A stretch of DNA of 64,000 nt from Paenibacillus massiliensis subsp. panacisoli DSM 21345 (GCF_000426545.1 NZ_AUFO01000010.1:1-64000); one strand, 5' to 3'; positions 45,487 through 54,592 are shown, numbered from the stretch's first letter. Translations and numbers: made by a program. Notes: a model not told the origin generated them from the letters alone.

Positions 45487-45504
45487 TTGTGATTGTAATC
45501 ACAA
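45487..45504 (+). promoter_or_regulatory. Fnr/Crp-type box before DUF1858-DUF438
   Basis: TTGTGATTGTAATCACAA has perfect 7-bp arms (TTGTGAT/ATCACAA) and fits the Bacillus Fnr consensus TGTGA-N6-TCACA exactly. A TATGTT at about 45520 could serve as a -10 at an activator-type distance, about 150 bases upstream of the DUF1858 gene. Anaerobic activation is inferred. Confidence 0.7.
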
Positions 45505-45652
45505 TCGACCTTATCACCGTATGTTAAGTTGTTAGTGAGAAATGTTCTCAACGAATGCAAGCCATCAAGCAATTAATTCAAGTCACAAAAGACAGTCAAA
45601 GTTAAACCCAATATCGACTGCCGTAATACGGTAGCTAGCCAGGAGTGATGAG

Positions 45653-45880
45653 ATGGGTCGTACGTTAAGCATGAATGAGCCAATATTGCACCTTGTGGAG
45701 CGTTATCCTGAAGTGAAGGACATCATGATCGAACTGGGCTTTCGTGATATCGCCATTCCAGGCATGCTGCAGACGGCAGGTCGTTACATGACCTTGAACA
45801 AAGGTATGAAGCTGAAAAAGATGGATGTAGATACGGTTCGGCAAGCCTTTGCCATGCAGGGCTTTGCACTTGAAGAATAG
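45653..45880 (+). CDS. DUF1858-domain protein
   Basis: 75 residues. The stretch ILHLVERYPEVKDIMIELGF is the DUF1858 core, a small helical domain often fused to or placed beside DUF438 and hybrid-cluster or hemerythrin-like proteins. In this subfamily no Cys is present. AGGAG lies 8 bases before the ATG. The DUF438 gene follows 14 bases later, so the two are one operon under the upstream Fnr-type box. Confidence 0.85.
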   Translation: MGRTLSMNEPILHLVERYPEVKDIMIELGFRDIAIPGMLQTAGRYMTLNKGMKLKKMDVDTVRQAFAMQGFALEE

Positions 45881-45894
45881 AGGGGCGAGCGAAG

Positions 45895-47193
45895 ATGAGT
45901 GAATTGATTAATAATCGTGAAATGATGGGAAAAGAACGGTCGGAGCGTCAGGAGCTGCTGAAGGAGATTATCAAGGAACTGCATGCTGGTAAAAGTGTCG
46001 ACGAGGTCAAGGCTCGCTTCGAAGAGGCGGTCGGTGATGTGACGGTGGCGGAGATTTCCGAATTGGAGCACGCCTTGATGACGGAGGAGGGCATTCCTGT
46101 ATCCGAGGTGCAACGCCTTTGCTCTGTGCATACAGCCATCTTCAAGGGATCGATCCAGGACATTCACCGGTCTGAGAAGCCTGAAGAGCAGCCAGGTCAC
46201 CCGGTACACACCTTCAAGCTGGAAAATCGCGAAATTGAGAAGCTGGTCAATTTCCAGATTGATCTACACAAGGACAAGTTCGCCAGACAGGATAGTGACG
46301 AGATCAGATACAAGCTGCTGGAGGATCTCAATCTGCTGCTGGACATCGACAAGCACTATAGCCGTAAGGAGAATCTGCTCTTCCCTTACCTGGAGCGCTA
46401 CGGAATTTTTGGGCCAACAAAGGTGATGTGGGGAATTGATGACGGCATTCGGGCGATGATCAAGGGCGCCAAAGCGATGCTGACTAACTATACGGGCAAT
46501 CAACAAGAGGTAGTGGACACGCTGGAGCAAGCGATCCGCGAGGTCAACGAGATGATTTTCAAGGAAGAGAACATCTTGCTCCCGATGGCTCTAGGTAAGC
46601 TGACTGAGGATGAATGGGTCAAGATTGCGCATGAAAGCCCGGAAATTGGCTTTTGCCTAACAGCCCCAGAGCAGGAATGGATTCCTCATAGAGCAGCGGA
46701 GCCAGAAGGAGCCCAAGCAGACTTTCACGGTGCGCAGACGGCTACAGGGCAAGATGGCACAGCGCAGACTGAAGGTGCGACTCCACAGGGCTTCATCCGC
46801 TTTGAGACGGGAATTCTATCCATGCAGCAGCTGGAGCTGATCATGAATCACTTGCCAGTGGATCTAACCTTTATTGATGAGAATGATGTTGTTCGCTACT
46901 TCTCTCATGGTAAAGAACGGATCTTCGCCCGTACAAAAGCCGTAATTGGCCGTACAGTGCAAAATTGTCATCCACCACAAAGCGTACATGTCGTAGAGAA
47001 GCTGCTGGAGGACTTCAAAGCCGGGAAGAAGGATGCTGAGGATTTCTGGATTACAATGAAGGACAAATTCATCCTGATTCGCTACTTCGCTGTCCGTGAT
47101 GCAGATGGTCGTTATCTGGGGACATTGGAATTTACGCAGAATGTTGCGCCCATTCGTGCCTTGGAAGGACAGAAACGAATTTTGTCCGAATAG
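45895..47193 (+). CDS. DUF438 / hemerythrin-like / PAS protein
   Basis: 432 residues in three parts. DUF438 (about 15-85) has LLKEIIKELHAGKSVDEVKARFEE. A hemerythrin-like helical domain follows (about 105-225) with candidate metal ligands in IDLHKDKF, DIDKHYSRKENLLFPYLE and FKEENILLPMAL. A low-complexity linker (about 265-295) leads to a C-terminal PAS domain, PVDLTFIDENDVVRYFSHG and GRTVQNCHPPQS. Relatives are thought to sense or handle oxygen, NO or redox stress. Together with the Fnr-type box this suggests low-oxygen or nitrosative physiology. Confidence 0.88.
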   Translation: MSELINNREMMGKERSERQELLKEIIKELHAGKSVDEVKARFEEAVGDVTVAEISELEHALMTEEGIPVSEVQRLCSVHTAIFKGSIQDIHRSEKPEEQPGHPVHTFKLENREIEKLVNFQIDLHKDKFARQDSDEIRYKLLEDLNLLLDIDKHYSRKENLLFPYLERYGIFGPTKVMWGIDDGIRAMIKGAKAMLTNYTGNQQEVVDTLEQAIREVNEMIFKEENILLPMALGKLTEDEWVKIAHESPEIGFCLTAPEQEWIPHRAAEPEGAQADFHGAQTATGQDGTAQTEGATPQGFIRFETGILSMQQLELIMNHLPVDLTFIDENDVVRYFSHGKERIFARTKAVIGRTVQNCHPPQSVHVVEKLLEDFKAGKKDAEDFWITMKDKFILIRYFAVRDADGRYLGTLEFTQNVAPIRALEGQKRILSE

Positions 47194-47240
47194 TATTGTC
47201 TAAATAATATTGTCTAAATCGTATTGTCTGAATAGTGTGG
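47189..47240. repeat. 14-bp tandem repeat starting in the DUF438 stop codon
   Basis: AATAGTATTGTCTA, AATAATATTGTCTA, AATCGTATTGTCTG and a partial AATAGTGTGG. The first unit contains the TAG stop of the DUF438 gene. Confidence 0.8.
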
Positions 47241-47329
47241 TAATGGACAGGACATAACTGGACTAATAACAGGATACCATCCAAGCTAGCCGCATCAGAA
47301 ACGAACTAAATAAGAATTAAGTCCAGAAT

Positions 47330-47367
47330 AACGGAACTCTGCTCAAATGGTAGAGGTCCGTTGTTTT
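47330..47367 (+). terminator. DUF1858-DUF438 terminator
   Basis: AACGGAACTCT (47330-47340) pairs with AGAGGTCCGTT (47352-47362) with one mismatch, followed by GTTTTG. No other feature besides the promoter below is seen in the 355-base spacer. No purine riboswitch was recognised. Confidence 0.6.
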
Positions 47368-47460
47368 GTGATTTTGGAATGATTGGATTCAGTCGGAGGT
47401 CGGGCGTGGAGCAGTCTTTGGAGGGGGAATGAAAAGGGATCTGAAACTATTGTGAAAGCC

Positions 47461-47489
47461 TTGTGAAAGGTGCGAAAGGAGTGTATGAT
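47461..47489 (+). promoter_or_regulatory. NCS2 permease promoter
   Basis: TTGTGA (47461-47466), a 17-base spacer and TATGAT (47484-47489) lie 60 bases before the permease gene. Confidence 0.55.
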
Positions 47490-47548
47490 GGGTAATGTTT
47501 GCTTTTTATCATGACATCTTATGTTAACGATTTGGAGGCTGCACGTTT

Positions 47549-48847
47549 ATGAACCGAGGGATGTTTTCCCGTACGCTTGGCTTCACACCCGAGCACCAAT
47601 GGAAGAAGGAAATTACGGCGGGGCTGCTGTCTTACTTCTCCGTAGTCTATATTATTTTGGTCAATGCAACGATTCTGTCTGATGCTGGCATGCCCTTGCA
47701 GGGTGCTATGCTGGCGACACTGCTTACTTCGGTGGCAGGCTGTCTGCTGATGGCCTTTGGTGGTAAATCTCCGATTATTGTGGTGCCCGGGATGGGGATC
47801 AATGCGTTCTTCACCTATACACTTGTTCACTCCATGAAGCTGAGCTGGCAGGAAGCGCTGACGGTCGTATCCATCACGGGTGTGCTGTTCGCGATCGTGG
47901 CGTTCACTTCCCTATATCGCAAGATTAGCGAGGCGATTCCTCATAATCTCCAGCACGGCATTACCGTTGGGATCGGGCTGTTCCTGACCTTCATTGGTCT
48001 GCAAAAGAGCGGGATCGTGATTGCTCATCAGACGACCTTTGTTGCTATTGGACATTTTAGTGATCCTGGGGTTATTACCGCTTGTGTGACGTTGATTCTG
48101 GCCTTGATTTTGTTTATTCGAAATGTGCAAGGCGGGCTGTTGATCAGCATGCTGGTAGGTACGGGGCTGGCATATTTGCTGGGGGCGGTGCACCCACAGG
48201 CTGCTGTGAAGAGTGAGGAGACTGTGCGGCAATATGGTGAGCTCTTCGCGCACTTTACAGCTTCAGGCTTCGTTACGATCGCGTTCTGGATCGCCGTCTT
48301 CCTACTACTGCTCATTGTGGTCTTTGAGAACATTGGCCTTGTTGCGGGTCAGACCGCGATGATTGGCAAGCCGGAGGCATTCAAAGGCAGTCTGCGTGCG
48401 CTGGCCATCAGTAATATTTTTGCTGGACTGTTCGGTACAAGCCCTACCGTGGCCGCGGCGGAATCCACTGCCGGGATTGCGGCAGGAGGTCGAACAGGTG
48501 TTACGCCACTCGTGACAGCGATCATGTTTGGTCTGACCTTCTTCTTCATTCCGCTGCTGACATACATTCCAGATAGTGCTATTGCTCCTGTGCTGATTAT
48601 TATCGGTGGCTTGATGGTGCAGAATGTGAAGGAAATGAACTTTGCGGATTTTGCAGACGCATTTCCAGCTTTCCTGATCATGGTCATGATTCCGTTCACC
48701 TACAGCATTGTGGATGGAATGGCATTTGGCTTCATCGCATACCCCTTGGCGAAGCTTGCAGCGGGAAAAGGTAAAGAAGTGCCACTCGTGCTGTATGTCA
48801 TTGCTATCCTGTTCCTTGCCAATTTCGTCCTGCATGCAGTAGTCTGA
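47549..48847 (+). CDS. NCS2 purine permease, PbuG/AzgA-like
   Basis: 432 residues with about 13 membrane segments. The N-terminal WKKEITAGLLSYFSVVYIILVNATILSDAG-type opening (here KEITAGLLSYFSVVYII) and IVVPGMGINAFFTYT are typical of the hypoxanthine/guanine/adenine branch (PbuG, PbuO, AzgA). The signature GTSPTVAAAESTAGIAAGGR is present in helix 10. It probably imports hypoxanthine or guanine by proton symport. GGAGG precedes the ATG. It is monocistronic with a clear terminator. Confidence 0.9.
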   Translation: MNRGMFSRTLGFTPEHQWKKEITAGLLSYFSVVYIILVNATILSDAGMPLQGAMLATLLTSVAGCLLMAFGGKSPIIVVPGMGINAFFTYTLVHSMKLSWQEALTVVSITGVLFAIVAFTSLYRKISEAIPHNLQHGITVGIGLFLTFIGLQKSGIVIAHQTTFVAIGHFSDPGVITACVTLILALILFIRNVQGGLLISMLVGTGLAYLLGAVHPQAAVKSEETVRQYGELFAHFTASGFVTIAFWIAVFLLLLIVVFENIGLVAGQTAMIGKPEAFKGSLRALAISNIFAGLFGTSPTVAAAESTAGIAAGGRTGVTPLVTAIMFGLTFFFIPLLTYIPDSAIAPVLIIIGGLMVQNVKEMNFADFADAFPAFLIMVMIPFTYSIVDGMAFGFIAYPLAKLAAGKGKEVPLVLYVIAILFLANFVLHAVV

Positions 48848-48868
48848 ACGCAACCGGATCTTTTAGAA

Positions 48869-48907
48869 GTCTCTGAACCTTAGTCATATGGGTTCAGAGG
48901 CTTTTTT
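48869..48907 (+). terminator. NCS2 permease terminator
   Basis: GTCTCTGAACCT (48869-48880) and GGGTTCAGAGGC (48890-48901) pair with two G-U pairs, then six T. Confidence 0.8.
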
Positions 48908-49086
48908 GTATTCTCAGGTAGTCAGTGGTTTTTGTTTATCACAACTCATTAATAATATATTTAGACACAATTCGATATAAGCTGTACTAGTGATCAAGAA
49001 AGATTAAAAAAGAATTGATATTTATATGCTTTTGCTTTAAATTGAATAAAAACATACCGATTGAATGTTTTTTTGGGAGGGATAAT

Positions 49087-49740
49087 TTGAGGAAGAAGTA
49101 TACAGCAAAGGAAGTCAGAAACTTAATACTAGACACTGCTTCTGTTTTATTTATTGAGAAAGGGTATGAGCAGACTTCAATCAGTGAAATTGTTGCCGGA
49201 TTGGATGGACTTACTCGCGGTGCGATTTACCATCATTTTGAATCCAAATATCAGATTATTGTAGGAATCGCAAAAAGGTTTATACCGGATCAGGATTTAT
49301 TAGATTCTATTGATGAACGAGAGGATTTAAGTGGTCTAGAAAAAATTCAAAATATTTTACTTGAAGCGATGTTTAATGAGGATATTACTCAATCCACAGC
49401 AGCTTCATTAGCCTTACTAAACGATCCCACTTTCAGCTCGATTTATAACACACAAATATGCGAAATTCTGGCTCCCAAAATAGTAAACTACATTCATGCA
49501 GGTAATGAGGATGGCTCTATTAAGGTAGCATATCCAGAACAAATGGCTGAAATCATTATTTTATTAACAAGTACCTGGTTCATCCAAGCATTATTCCCAA
49601 ATACAATGGAGACGTTTTTTGAAAAATTAAAAGCTGCTCAGTATGTGTTAAAGGAAAGTGGAGTAAACGTTATAAGTGATGAAGTCTTCTCAACGATTGT
49701 CAAAGAACTAACAGGTGCTACTACAAAAAGGAGCAAGTAA
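49087..49740 (+). CDS. TetR-family regulator of the AT-rich pair
   Basis: 217 residues. The helix-turn-helix reads ILDTASVLFIEKGYEQTS, then EIVAGLDGLTRGAIYHHFE. The C-terminal domain resembles TetR regulators that respond to small hydrophobic molecules, without an assignable ligand. TTG 49087 follows GGGAGGG; an in-frame ATG at 49015 lies upstream of that site. The gene and its partner are much richer in A+T than their neighbours, so acquisition by transfer is likely. Its stop overlaps the hydrolase start (TAATG). Confidence 0.85.
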   Translation: MRKKYTAKEVRNLILDTASVLFIEKGYEQTSISEIVAGLDGLTRGAIYHHFESKYQIIVGIAKRFIPDQDLLDSIDEREDLSGLEKIQNILLEAMFNEDITQSTAASLALLNDPTFSSIYNTQICEILAPKIVNYIHAGNEDGSIKVAYPEQMAEIIILLTSTWFIQALFPNTMETFFEKLKAAQYVLKESGVNVISDEVFSTIVKELTGATTKRSK

Positions 49741-50669
49741 TGAAAAAAACATTGAAAATTACGGGGATTATTTTACTATCCATACTAATCATTATTGTCT
49801 TGTTTTTTGCAGGAGTGTTTATTAACAATAAAATTCAACTAAGTCGTGAAGAAAAGAAGATAGCTTCTTACGGCGAAACTGTTGCTATAGATGGAGAAAA
49901 CATGAACTTCCAGATCTCCGGGACAGGTGAAAAGACAATCGTTTTATTACCGGGCTATATGACAGCTGCACCGATCATTGATTTCAAGCAACTGATTAGT
50001 GAGTTAGAAAAAAACTATCGAGTTATTGCGATAGAACCCTTTGGATATGGTCTAAGTGATGATACGGATAAGGAAAGATCTGTTGAAAATATAACCGACG
50101 AAATACATGAGGTGTTGGTTAAGCAGGGAATCAAAAAGTATACGATTATGGGCCATTCAATTACGGGGGTCTACTCTCTTGAGTATATTAAAAAATATCC
50201 TAATGAGGTTGAAGCCTTTATAGGAATTGATAGCAGCCTTCCTTCACAAGGGGGAGCCGATGATAATATAGCGGGGGCCATTGAGCTTTTAAGTAAATCG
50301 GGACTGTATCGTGTACTCTCAAATATGAACACCGACATGCTGAACATTCCAGATGTGGGAGATAAATTAGCCGAGCAATATAAATATTTGTCTCTAAAAA
50401 ATATAGGATCAAAAGCAACAATGAATGAAGGCAAATCCATGCTGGAGAATTTTAATAAAACGGCTGAGATACAGTACCCTAAAAGTCTGCCCGTTATGTA
50501 TTTCTTGGCAACAGAAAGCATGGATTCTAATGATAACTGGTTGAGGATTCATCAAGACATGGTTAAGAATAGTGACAAGTCAGCTATTCAAATCATAGAG
50601 GGAGGACACTATTTACATCATACTAAATCAAAGGAATTAGCTGAGCTTACGGCATCTTTTTTAGAATGA
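49740..50669 (+). CDS. Membrane-anchored alpha/beta hydrolase
   Basis: 309 residues. An N-terminal membrane anchor (about 5-28, ITGIILLSILIIIVLFF) precedes an alpha/beta hydrolase domain. The nucleophile elbow is GHSITG (about residue 140), with VLLPGYMTAAPIIDF as the oxyanion-side loop and a late His in EGGHYLHHT. The substrate is not known; lipase, esterase or lactonase activity are possible. It is translationally coupled to the TetR gene, which probably controls it. Confidence 0.82.
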   Translation: MKKTLKITGIILLSILIIIVLFFAGVFINNKIQLSREEKKIASYGETVAIDGENMNFQISGTGEKTIVLLPGYMTAAPIIDFKQLISELEKNYRVIAIEPFGYGLSDDTDKERSVENITDEIHEVLVKQGIKKYTIMGHSITGVYSLEYIKKYPNEVEAFIGIDSSLPSQGGADDNIAGAIELLSKSGLYRVLSNMNTDMLNIPDVGDKLAEQYKYLSLKNIGSKATMNEGKSMLENFNKTAEIQYPKSLPVMYFLATESMDSNDNWLRIHQDMVKNSDKSAIQIIEGGHYLHHTKSKELAELTASFLE

Positions 50670-50890
50670 TAATGTATTAAAACCACTGGACAGTCAAAAG
50701 CTCTTGCCGAAAAAATGATGTGGCACCAAAAGGAATGATCGGCTGTTCTTATGGGGAACTGCAGGGTTCGGGAAAGCGGGTTCATGTTGGGCTTCTTATA
50801 GCTTTCGTTGGAGGAATGTGGTATATTGGTAATCCTTTTGTGTTGTCAGCGATTGACCATAAGAGAATATTCTTAGGAGGTAACTGAAAC

Positions 50891-53068
50891 ATGTCACAAA
50901 GCTTTCAAAGTGCCTATCAAGAAGAAGTTGATCGACTGAAGCGGACCATGGAGACAGTGGACCAGCAGCTGGAACGACTGCGAGGAATACCGATCTATAC
51001 AGGTCATGACTTCACGGAGCAGGTTCTTGAGGCCCAGCGTGAAGAACGACGAGTTGCCTTGGCGAAAAGCTCTAAGGAGCCTTATTTCGGGCGGCTGGAT
51101 TTTGAAGAATCGGGAACGGATAACCGAAAGCCGCTCTACATCGGTAAGGTCGGTGTGGATCGGGAAGAGGTAGGGGATCATCCGTTGGTCATTGACTGGC
51201 GTGCGCCCGTAGCCAGCCTGTTCTACTCCTTCACTGGGGGTGAGGGCCCAGCCACCTATGAAGCTCCGGAGGGTCTGATTGAAGGGTTGGTATACCTGAA
51301 GCGGAACGTGGTTATTCGCCAGCGAATGCTGGAGAGGATTGCGGATACCTTCAACCGGGATAGTGACCAACCAGCGGTGTCCGATGAATTTCTCGTATAC
51401 CGACTCGGGGAGAATAAGGACAACAAGCTACGTGATATCGTCTCCACGATCCAGGCCGAGCAGGACCAGATTATTCGGGCGCAGCGGGATACAGCCTTGA
51501 TTATTCAGGGTGTAGCAGGCTCGGGTAAGACGACTGTGGCCTTGCATCGGCTTGCTTTCCTGCTGTATCAGTACAAGGAGCAGGTTGCGGCTGAGCGTAT
51601 GATCATTTTTGCCCCCAACCATATGTTTTTGGACTATATTTCGGATGTGCTGCCTGAGCTGGGTGTTGGAGATATTCAGCAGAGCACATTCACGGATTGG
51701 GCTGTCCAGCTACTTGAGATTGAGCTTCCGATTGCAAATGCAAGTGAGACGTTGAATCTCTGGTTCGAGGACCCGAATAACCGTCCGAAGCTTAGTGATG
51801 AGGTGCCGGGACGCTACAAGGGCTCGATCCGATTCATGACTTTGCTGAAGGAATGGCTATCCGGACTGGAGAGTGACGCTGTACCAGAGGCAGACTTCAT
51901 ACCGTGGGATGGGGCTGTGCTGACCAGATCCGAGATTGAGCGCTGGTTCAGCGAGGAATATAGACATTATCCTCTTGCGAAGCGCAAGGAGCGCGTCATG
52001 GCACGGATTCATCGCTGGATTGAGATGGAGCTGAAGCAGCTGAAATCGGAAGCCCTGCGCAAGGAATGTAAGAAGAAGGCAGCCACGCGCGAGAAGGCCT
52101 ATGCCAAGAAATGGCCACAATATGAGCCGCTAACGATGTACAAGCAGCTATTTAAGACTGTCAAGGGAGGGAGTGTCCCTGACGAGATCCATGCTCAGCT
52201 TCCACGCTCGATCGTGAAGCAGACGGCTACGGATTTGAAGCAGAATATCATCCGTGAGGAGGATCTGCCTGCGTTGGTGTACATCCATGCGTTAATCCAT
52301 GATATTGATGGTGGACAGCGGTTCGACCATATCGTCATTGATGAAGCACAGGATTTCTCTCCATTTCATGTAGCCTTGTTGGATTTGTTCGTCAAAGGGC
52401 ACTCCTTCACGATCCTGGGAGACCTGTCCCAAGGCATTCATGAGTATCGCGGGGTCCACACCTGGGATGAGATGAGCAGTCTCTTTCCTGCTGAGCATCA
52501 TGCTTATTATGCACTGACACGCAGTTATCGTTCGACTATGGAGATCATAGATTATGCCAACATTATTCTGGAGCGCGGCGTGAAGAGCGGTATTACTGCG
52601 ATCCCGGTGTTTCGTAGTGGTGATCCGGTCCGGGTCATTGCTCACCCGACGCAGAAGCGCAGTATGGATCTGGAACGTGCGTTGCGACATTTGACCGGGA
52701 AGGATTACCGCACCGTTGCCATTCTGACACGTACATTAAGCGAGGCCGTTGAATTGCATGCGGAGCTTGCCAAGCAAGGCTGGGAGCTGAATCTGATTGA
52801 CGGCAGCAAAAAGCAGTACACAGGCGGTCACTCTGTCCTTCCTGTCTATCTCTCTAAGGGGCTGGAATTCGACGCGGTCGTTGTTGCGGATGCAGATACA
52901 GAGCATTATCTGAGCAATGCCGGAGATGCGAAGCTACTGTATGTAGGCTGTACGCGGGCATTGCATGAGCTCTGGCTGCTCCATAGCGGAGCTCTGCCAG
53001 ATTATGCCCAAGCTGTTGATCTGACAGATAGCGAGAACATGGTTCTGGAGGGCTGGCCTGAAGACTAG
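50891..53068 (+). CDS. helD: HelD-like RNA polymerase recycling ATPase
   Basis: 725 residues of the UvrD-like superfamily 1 fold. The N-terminal coiled coil (about 1-55) is rich in Glu and Arg, as in HelD proteins that enter the RNA polymerase secondary channel. Walker A is GVAGSGKTTVALHRLAFLL (about 205-223) and Walker B is IVIDEAQDFS. Later helicase motifs include LTRSYRST and LLYVGCTRALHELWLLHSG. HelD removes stalled RNA polymerase from DNA using ATP. GGAGG lies just before the ATG. Confidence 0.9.
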   Translation: MSQSFQSAYQEEVDRLKRTMETVDQQLERLRGIPIYTGHDFTEQVLEAQREERRVALAKSSKEPYFGRLDFEESGTDNRKPLYIGKVGVDREEVGDHPLVIDWRAPVASLFYSFTGGEGPATYEAPEGLIEGLVYLKRNVVIRQRMLERIADTFNRDSDQPAVSDEFLVYRLGENKDNKLRDIVSTIQAEQDQIIRAQRDTALIIQGVAGSGKTTVALHRLAFLLYQYKEQVAAERMIIFAPNHMFLDYISDVLPELGVGDIQQSTFTDWAVQLLEIELPIANASETLNLWFEDPNNRPKLSDEVPGRYKGSIRFMTLLKEWLSGLESDAVPEADFIPWDGAVLTRSEIERWFSEEYRHYPLAKRKERVMARIHRWIEMELKQLKSEALRKECKKKAATREKAYAKKWPQYEPLTMYKQLFKTVKGGSVPDEIHAQLPRSIVKQTATDLKQNIIREEDLPALVYIHALIHDIDGGQRFDHIVIDEAQDFSPFHVALLDLFVKGHSFTILGDLSQGIHEYRGVHTWDEMSSLFPAEHHAYYALTRSYRSTMEIIDYANIILERGVKSGITAIPVFRSGDPVRVIAHPTQKRSMDLERALRHLTGKDYRTVAILTRTLSEAVELHAELAKQGWELNLIDGSKKQYTGGHSVLPVYLSKGLEFDAVVVADADTEHYLSNAGDAKLLYVGCTRALHELWLLHSGALPDYAQAVDLTDSENMVLEGWPED

Positions 53069-53153
53069 TTGAGCACGTGGGGATGACTAGGCTCGGTTGA
53101 TATCCGTAAGATAGAACAATATATTGGTGACTGGAGCCGGCTCCGTTGTCACA

Positions 53154-53202
53154 ATGGCAAAGACAGGCTGCAATCTCCGTAGTGAGCGCCTGTCTTTGCC
53201 AT
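53154..53202. terminator. Perfect 14-bp inverted repeat after helD
   Basis: ATGGCAAAGACAGG (53154-53167) and CCTGTCTTTGCCAT (53189-53202) pair perfectly around a 21-base loop, but no T-run follows on either strand. It may be a terminator or a palindromic protein site. Confidence 0.45.
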
Positions 53203-53274
53203 ATCCAGATAAATTACTTATAATAGCGTCAAATCATAGCATCAGAAAAAGAATAGATTGAAAAATAGAAAAGC

Positions 53275-53307
53275 AAAGAAGAAGCAAAGAAGAAGCAGGG
53301 AAGAAGC
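53275..53307. repeat. 11-bp tandem repeat, 3 copies
   Basis: AAAGAAGAAGC, AAAGAAGAAGC and AGGGAAGAAGC lie 53 bases upstream of the LacI-type gene. Confidence 0.75.
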
Positions 53308-53359
53308 AAAAAAAGGAGTAAATACAAGGCGGTTATTTTAAGCAAAGGTGAATATAAAA

Positions 53360-54373
53360 ATGAGCAAACCAACCATTTACGATGTAGCCAGAGAAGCAGG
53401 CGTCTCGATTGCTACCGTCTCCAAAGTGCTGAATCATAACGGTCGTATCAGTGACAAGACACGGCAGAAGGTGACGCGCATCATGGAGCAATTGAACTAT
53501 CAGCCGAGTATGGTGGCTTCCGCGCTTACGAGCCAGCGAACAGGCACAATTGGCCTGATGATTCCGGACATTGCCAATCCCTTCTTCGCAGAAGCAGCCC
53601 GTCATTTCGAGGATCATGCCCAGCAAGCGGGAAATGATCTGGTGATCTGTAGCACCGATCGTGATGATACGAAGGCGGAGCGATATATCTCGTCTCTGCT
53701 GCGTAAGCGTGTAGACGGGTTGATCATCGCCTCGCACACAGGTCCGCCGGAGCGGGTAGCCCGTCTGCTGACCGACCGAATTCCGACGGTACTGTTCTCT
53801 GCGGATATTCGTTCGCTAGCCTGTAACAGCGTCACCATTGATGATTATCAGGGGGGCTATGAGGCCACGAAATATCTGTTGTCACTTGGGCACCGCCGGC
53901 TAGGGATTATTTCGGACAGTCTGTCTGGTAGCCGTTTGCGGGAGCAAGGCTTCATAGAGGCATTAACCGAAGCGGGACTGCAGCCGGATGAGTCTGAATG
54001 CATGATCCAGACCTCTGCCACGCTGGAGAATGGTCGGATTGCGGCACGCACGATGTTATCCATCCCTACAGATAGACGGCCAACTGCCATATTTGCCTGC
54101 AACGATCTGTTGGCCATCGGCGTACTGCAGGAGGCCAGCTACGTTGGGCTGGATGTTCCCCGGGACTTGTCTGTCGTCGGCTTCGATAATACATTGCTGG
54201 CAGATATTTGCCATCCCTCTCTCACCAGTATCGCTCAACCCCTGCGCGATATGACCAGACAATCCATGCAGCAGCTAATGGACTGCATCGCTGATCCCGA
54301 TGCTGCTAAGGATAAGGTGCTGATCCAGCCAGAACTCGTTATCCGTCAATCCACAGGTCCCGCTCCCGATTAA
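53360..54373 (+). CDS. LacI-family regulator, likely controls the iol operon
   Basis: 337 residues. The N-terminal helix-turn-helix and hinge read TIYDVAREAGVSIATVSKVL, then NHNGRISDKT and PSMVASALTS. A periplasmic-binding-type effector domain follows with GLMIPDIANPFFAEAARH and FDNTLLADICHPSLTS. The gene is immediately upstream of iolC in the same direction. The iolC promoter carries palindromes with the TTAAGCGCTTAA-like centre that LacI-family proteins bind, so it is probably the inositol repressor here, unlike the DeoR-type IolR of B. subtilis. ATG 53360 is favoured over GTG 53348. Confidence 0.85.
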   Translation: MSKPTIYDVAREAGVSIATVSKVLNHNGRISDKTRQKVTRIMEQLNYQPSMVASALTSQRTGTIGLMIPDIANPFFAEAARHFEDHAQQAGNDLVICSTDRDDTKAERYISSLLRKRVDGLIIASHTGPPERVARLLTDRIPTVLFSADIRSLACNSVTIDDYQGGYEATKYLLSLGHRRLGIISDSLSGSRLREQGFIEALTEAGLQPDESECMIQTSATLENGRIAARTMLSIPTDRRPTAIFACNDLLAIGVLQEASYVGLDVPRDLSVVGFDNTLLADICHPSLTSIAQPLRDMTRQSMQQLMDCIADPDAAKDKVLIQPELVIRQSTGPAPD

Positions 54374-54459
54374 TATGACTGTTCTCCGGGAGAAAGGGAC
54401 CTTTTTCCTCATGCGCTACTACGCACTATTTTTCACTTGCAGGATTCCGAAAAATGTAA

Positions 54460-54521
54460 TTGATAAGCGCTTACATCTCTACTATAATAGGCTTTACAGT
54501 TAGGTTAAGCGCTTAACCTAA
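54460..54521 (+). promoter_or_regulatory. iol promoter with two operator-like palindromes
   Basis: TTGATA (54460-54465), a 17-base spacer and a perfect TATAAT (54483-54488) form a strong promoter. TAAGCGCTTA (54464-54473) sits on the -35 and spacer. A longer perfect palindrome with arms TTAGGTTAAGC/GCTTAACCTAA covers 54500-54521, just after the expected start. Centres are 42 bp apart, about four helical turns. The first also fits a catabolite (cre) site at 12 of 14 positions, so CcpA binding is possible. The spacer up to 54738 holds a long leader. Confidence 0.75.
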
Positions 54522-54550
54522 AGTGTTAACCAAATCTTTAGCAAGAGCAT

Positions 54551-54592
54551 GACCCTGACCCTGACCCTGACCTTGATCCTGAGCCTGACTCC
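54551..54592. repeat. Hexamer tandem repeat GACCCT, 7 units
   Basis: GACCCT occurs three times, then GACCTT, GATCCT, GAGCCT and GACTCC, within the iolC leader. Confidence 0.8.

Noticed and set aside
47194..47548. Purine riboswitch upstream of the NCS2 permease
   Set aside because: The conserved purine riboswitch core was not found; only a terminator and a promoter are visible.
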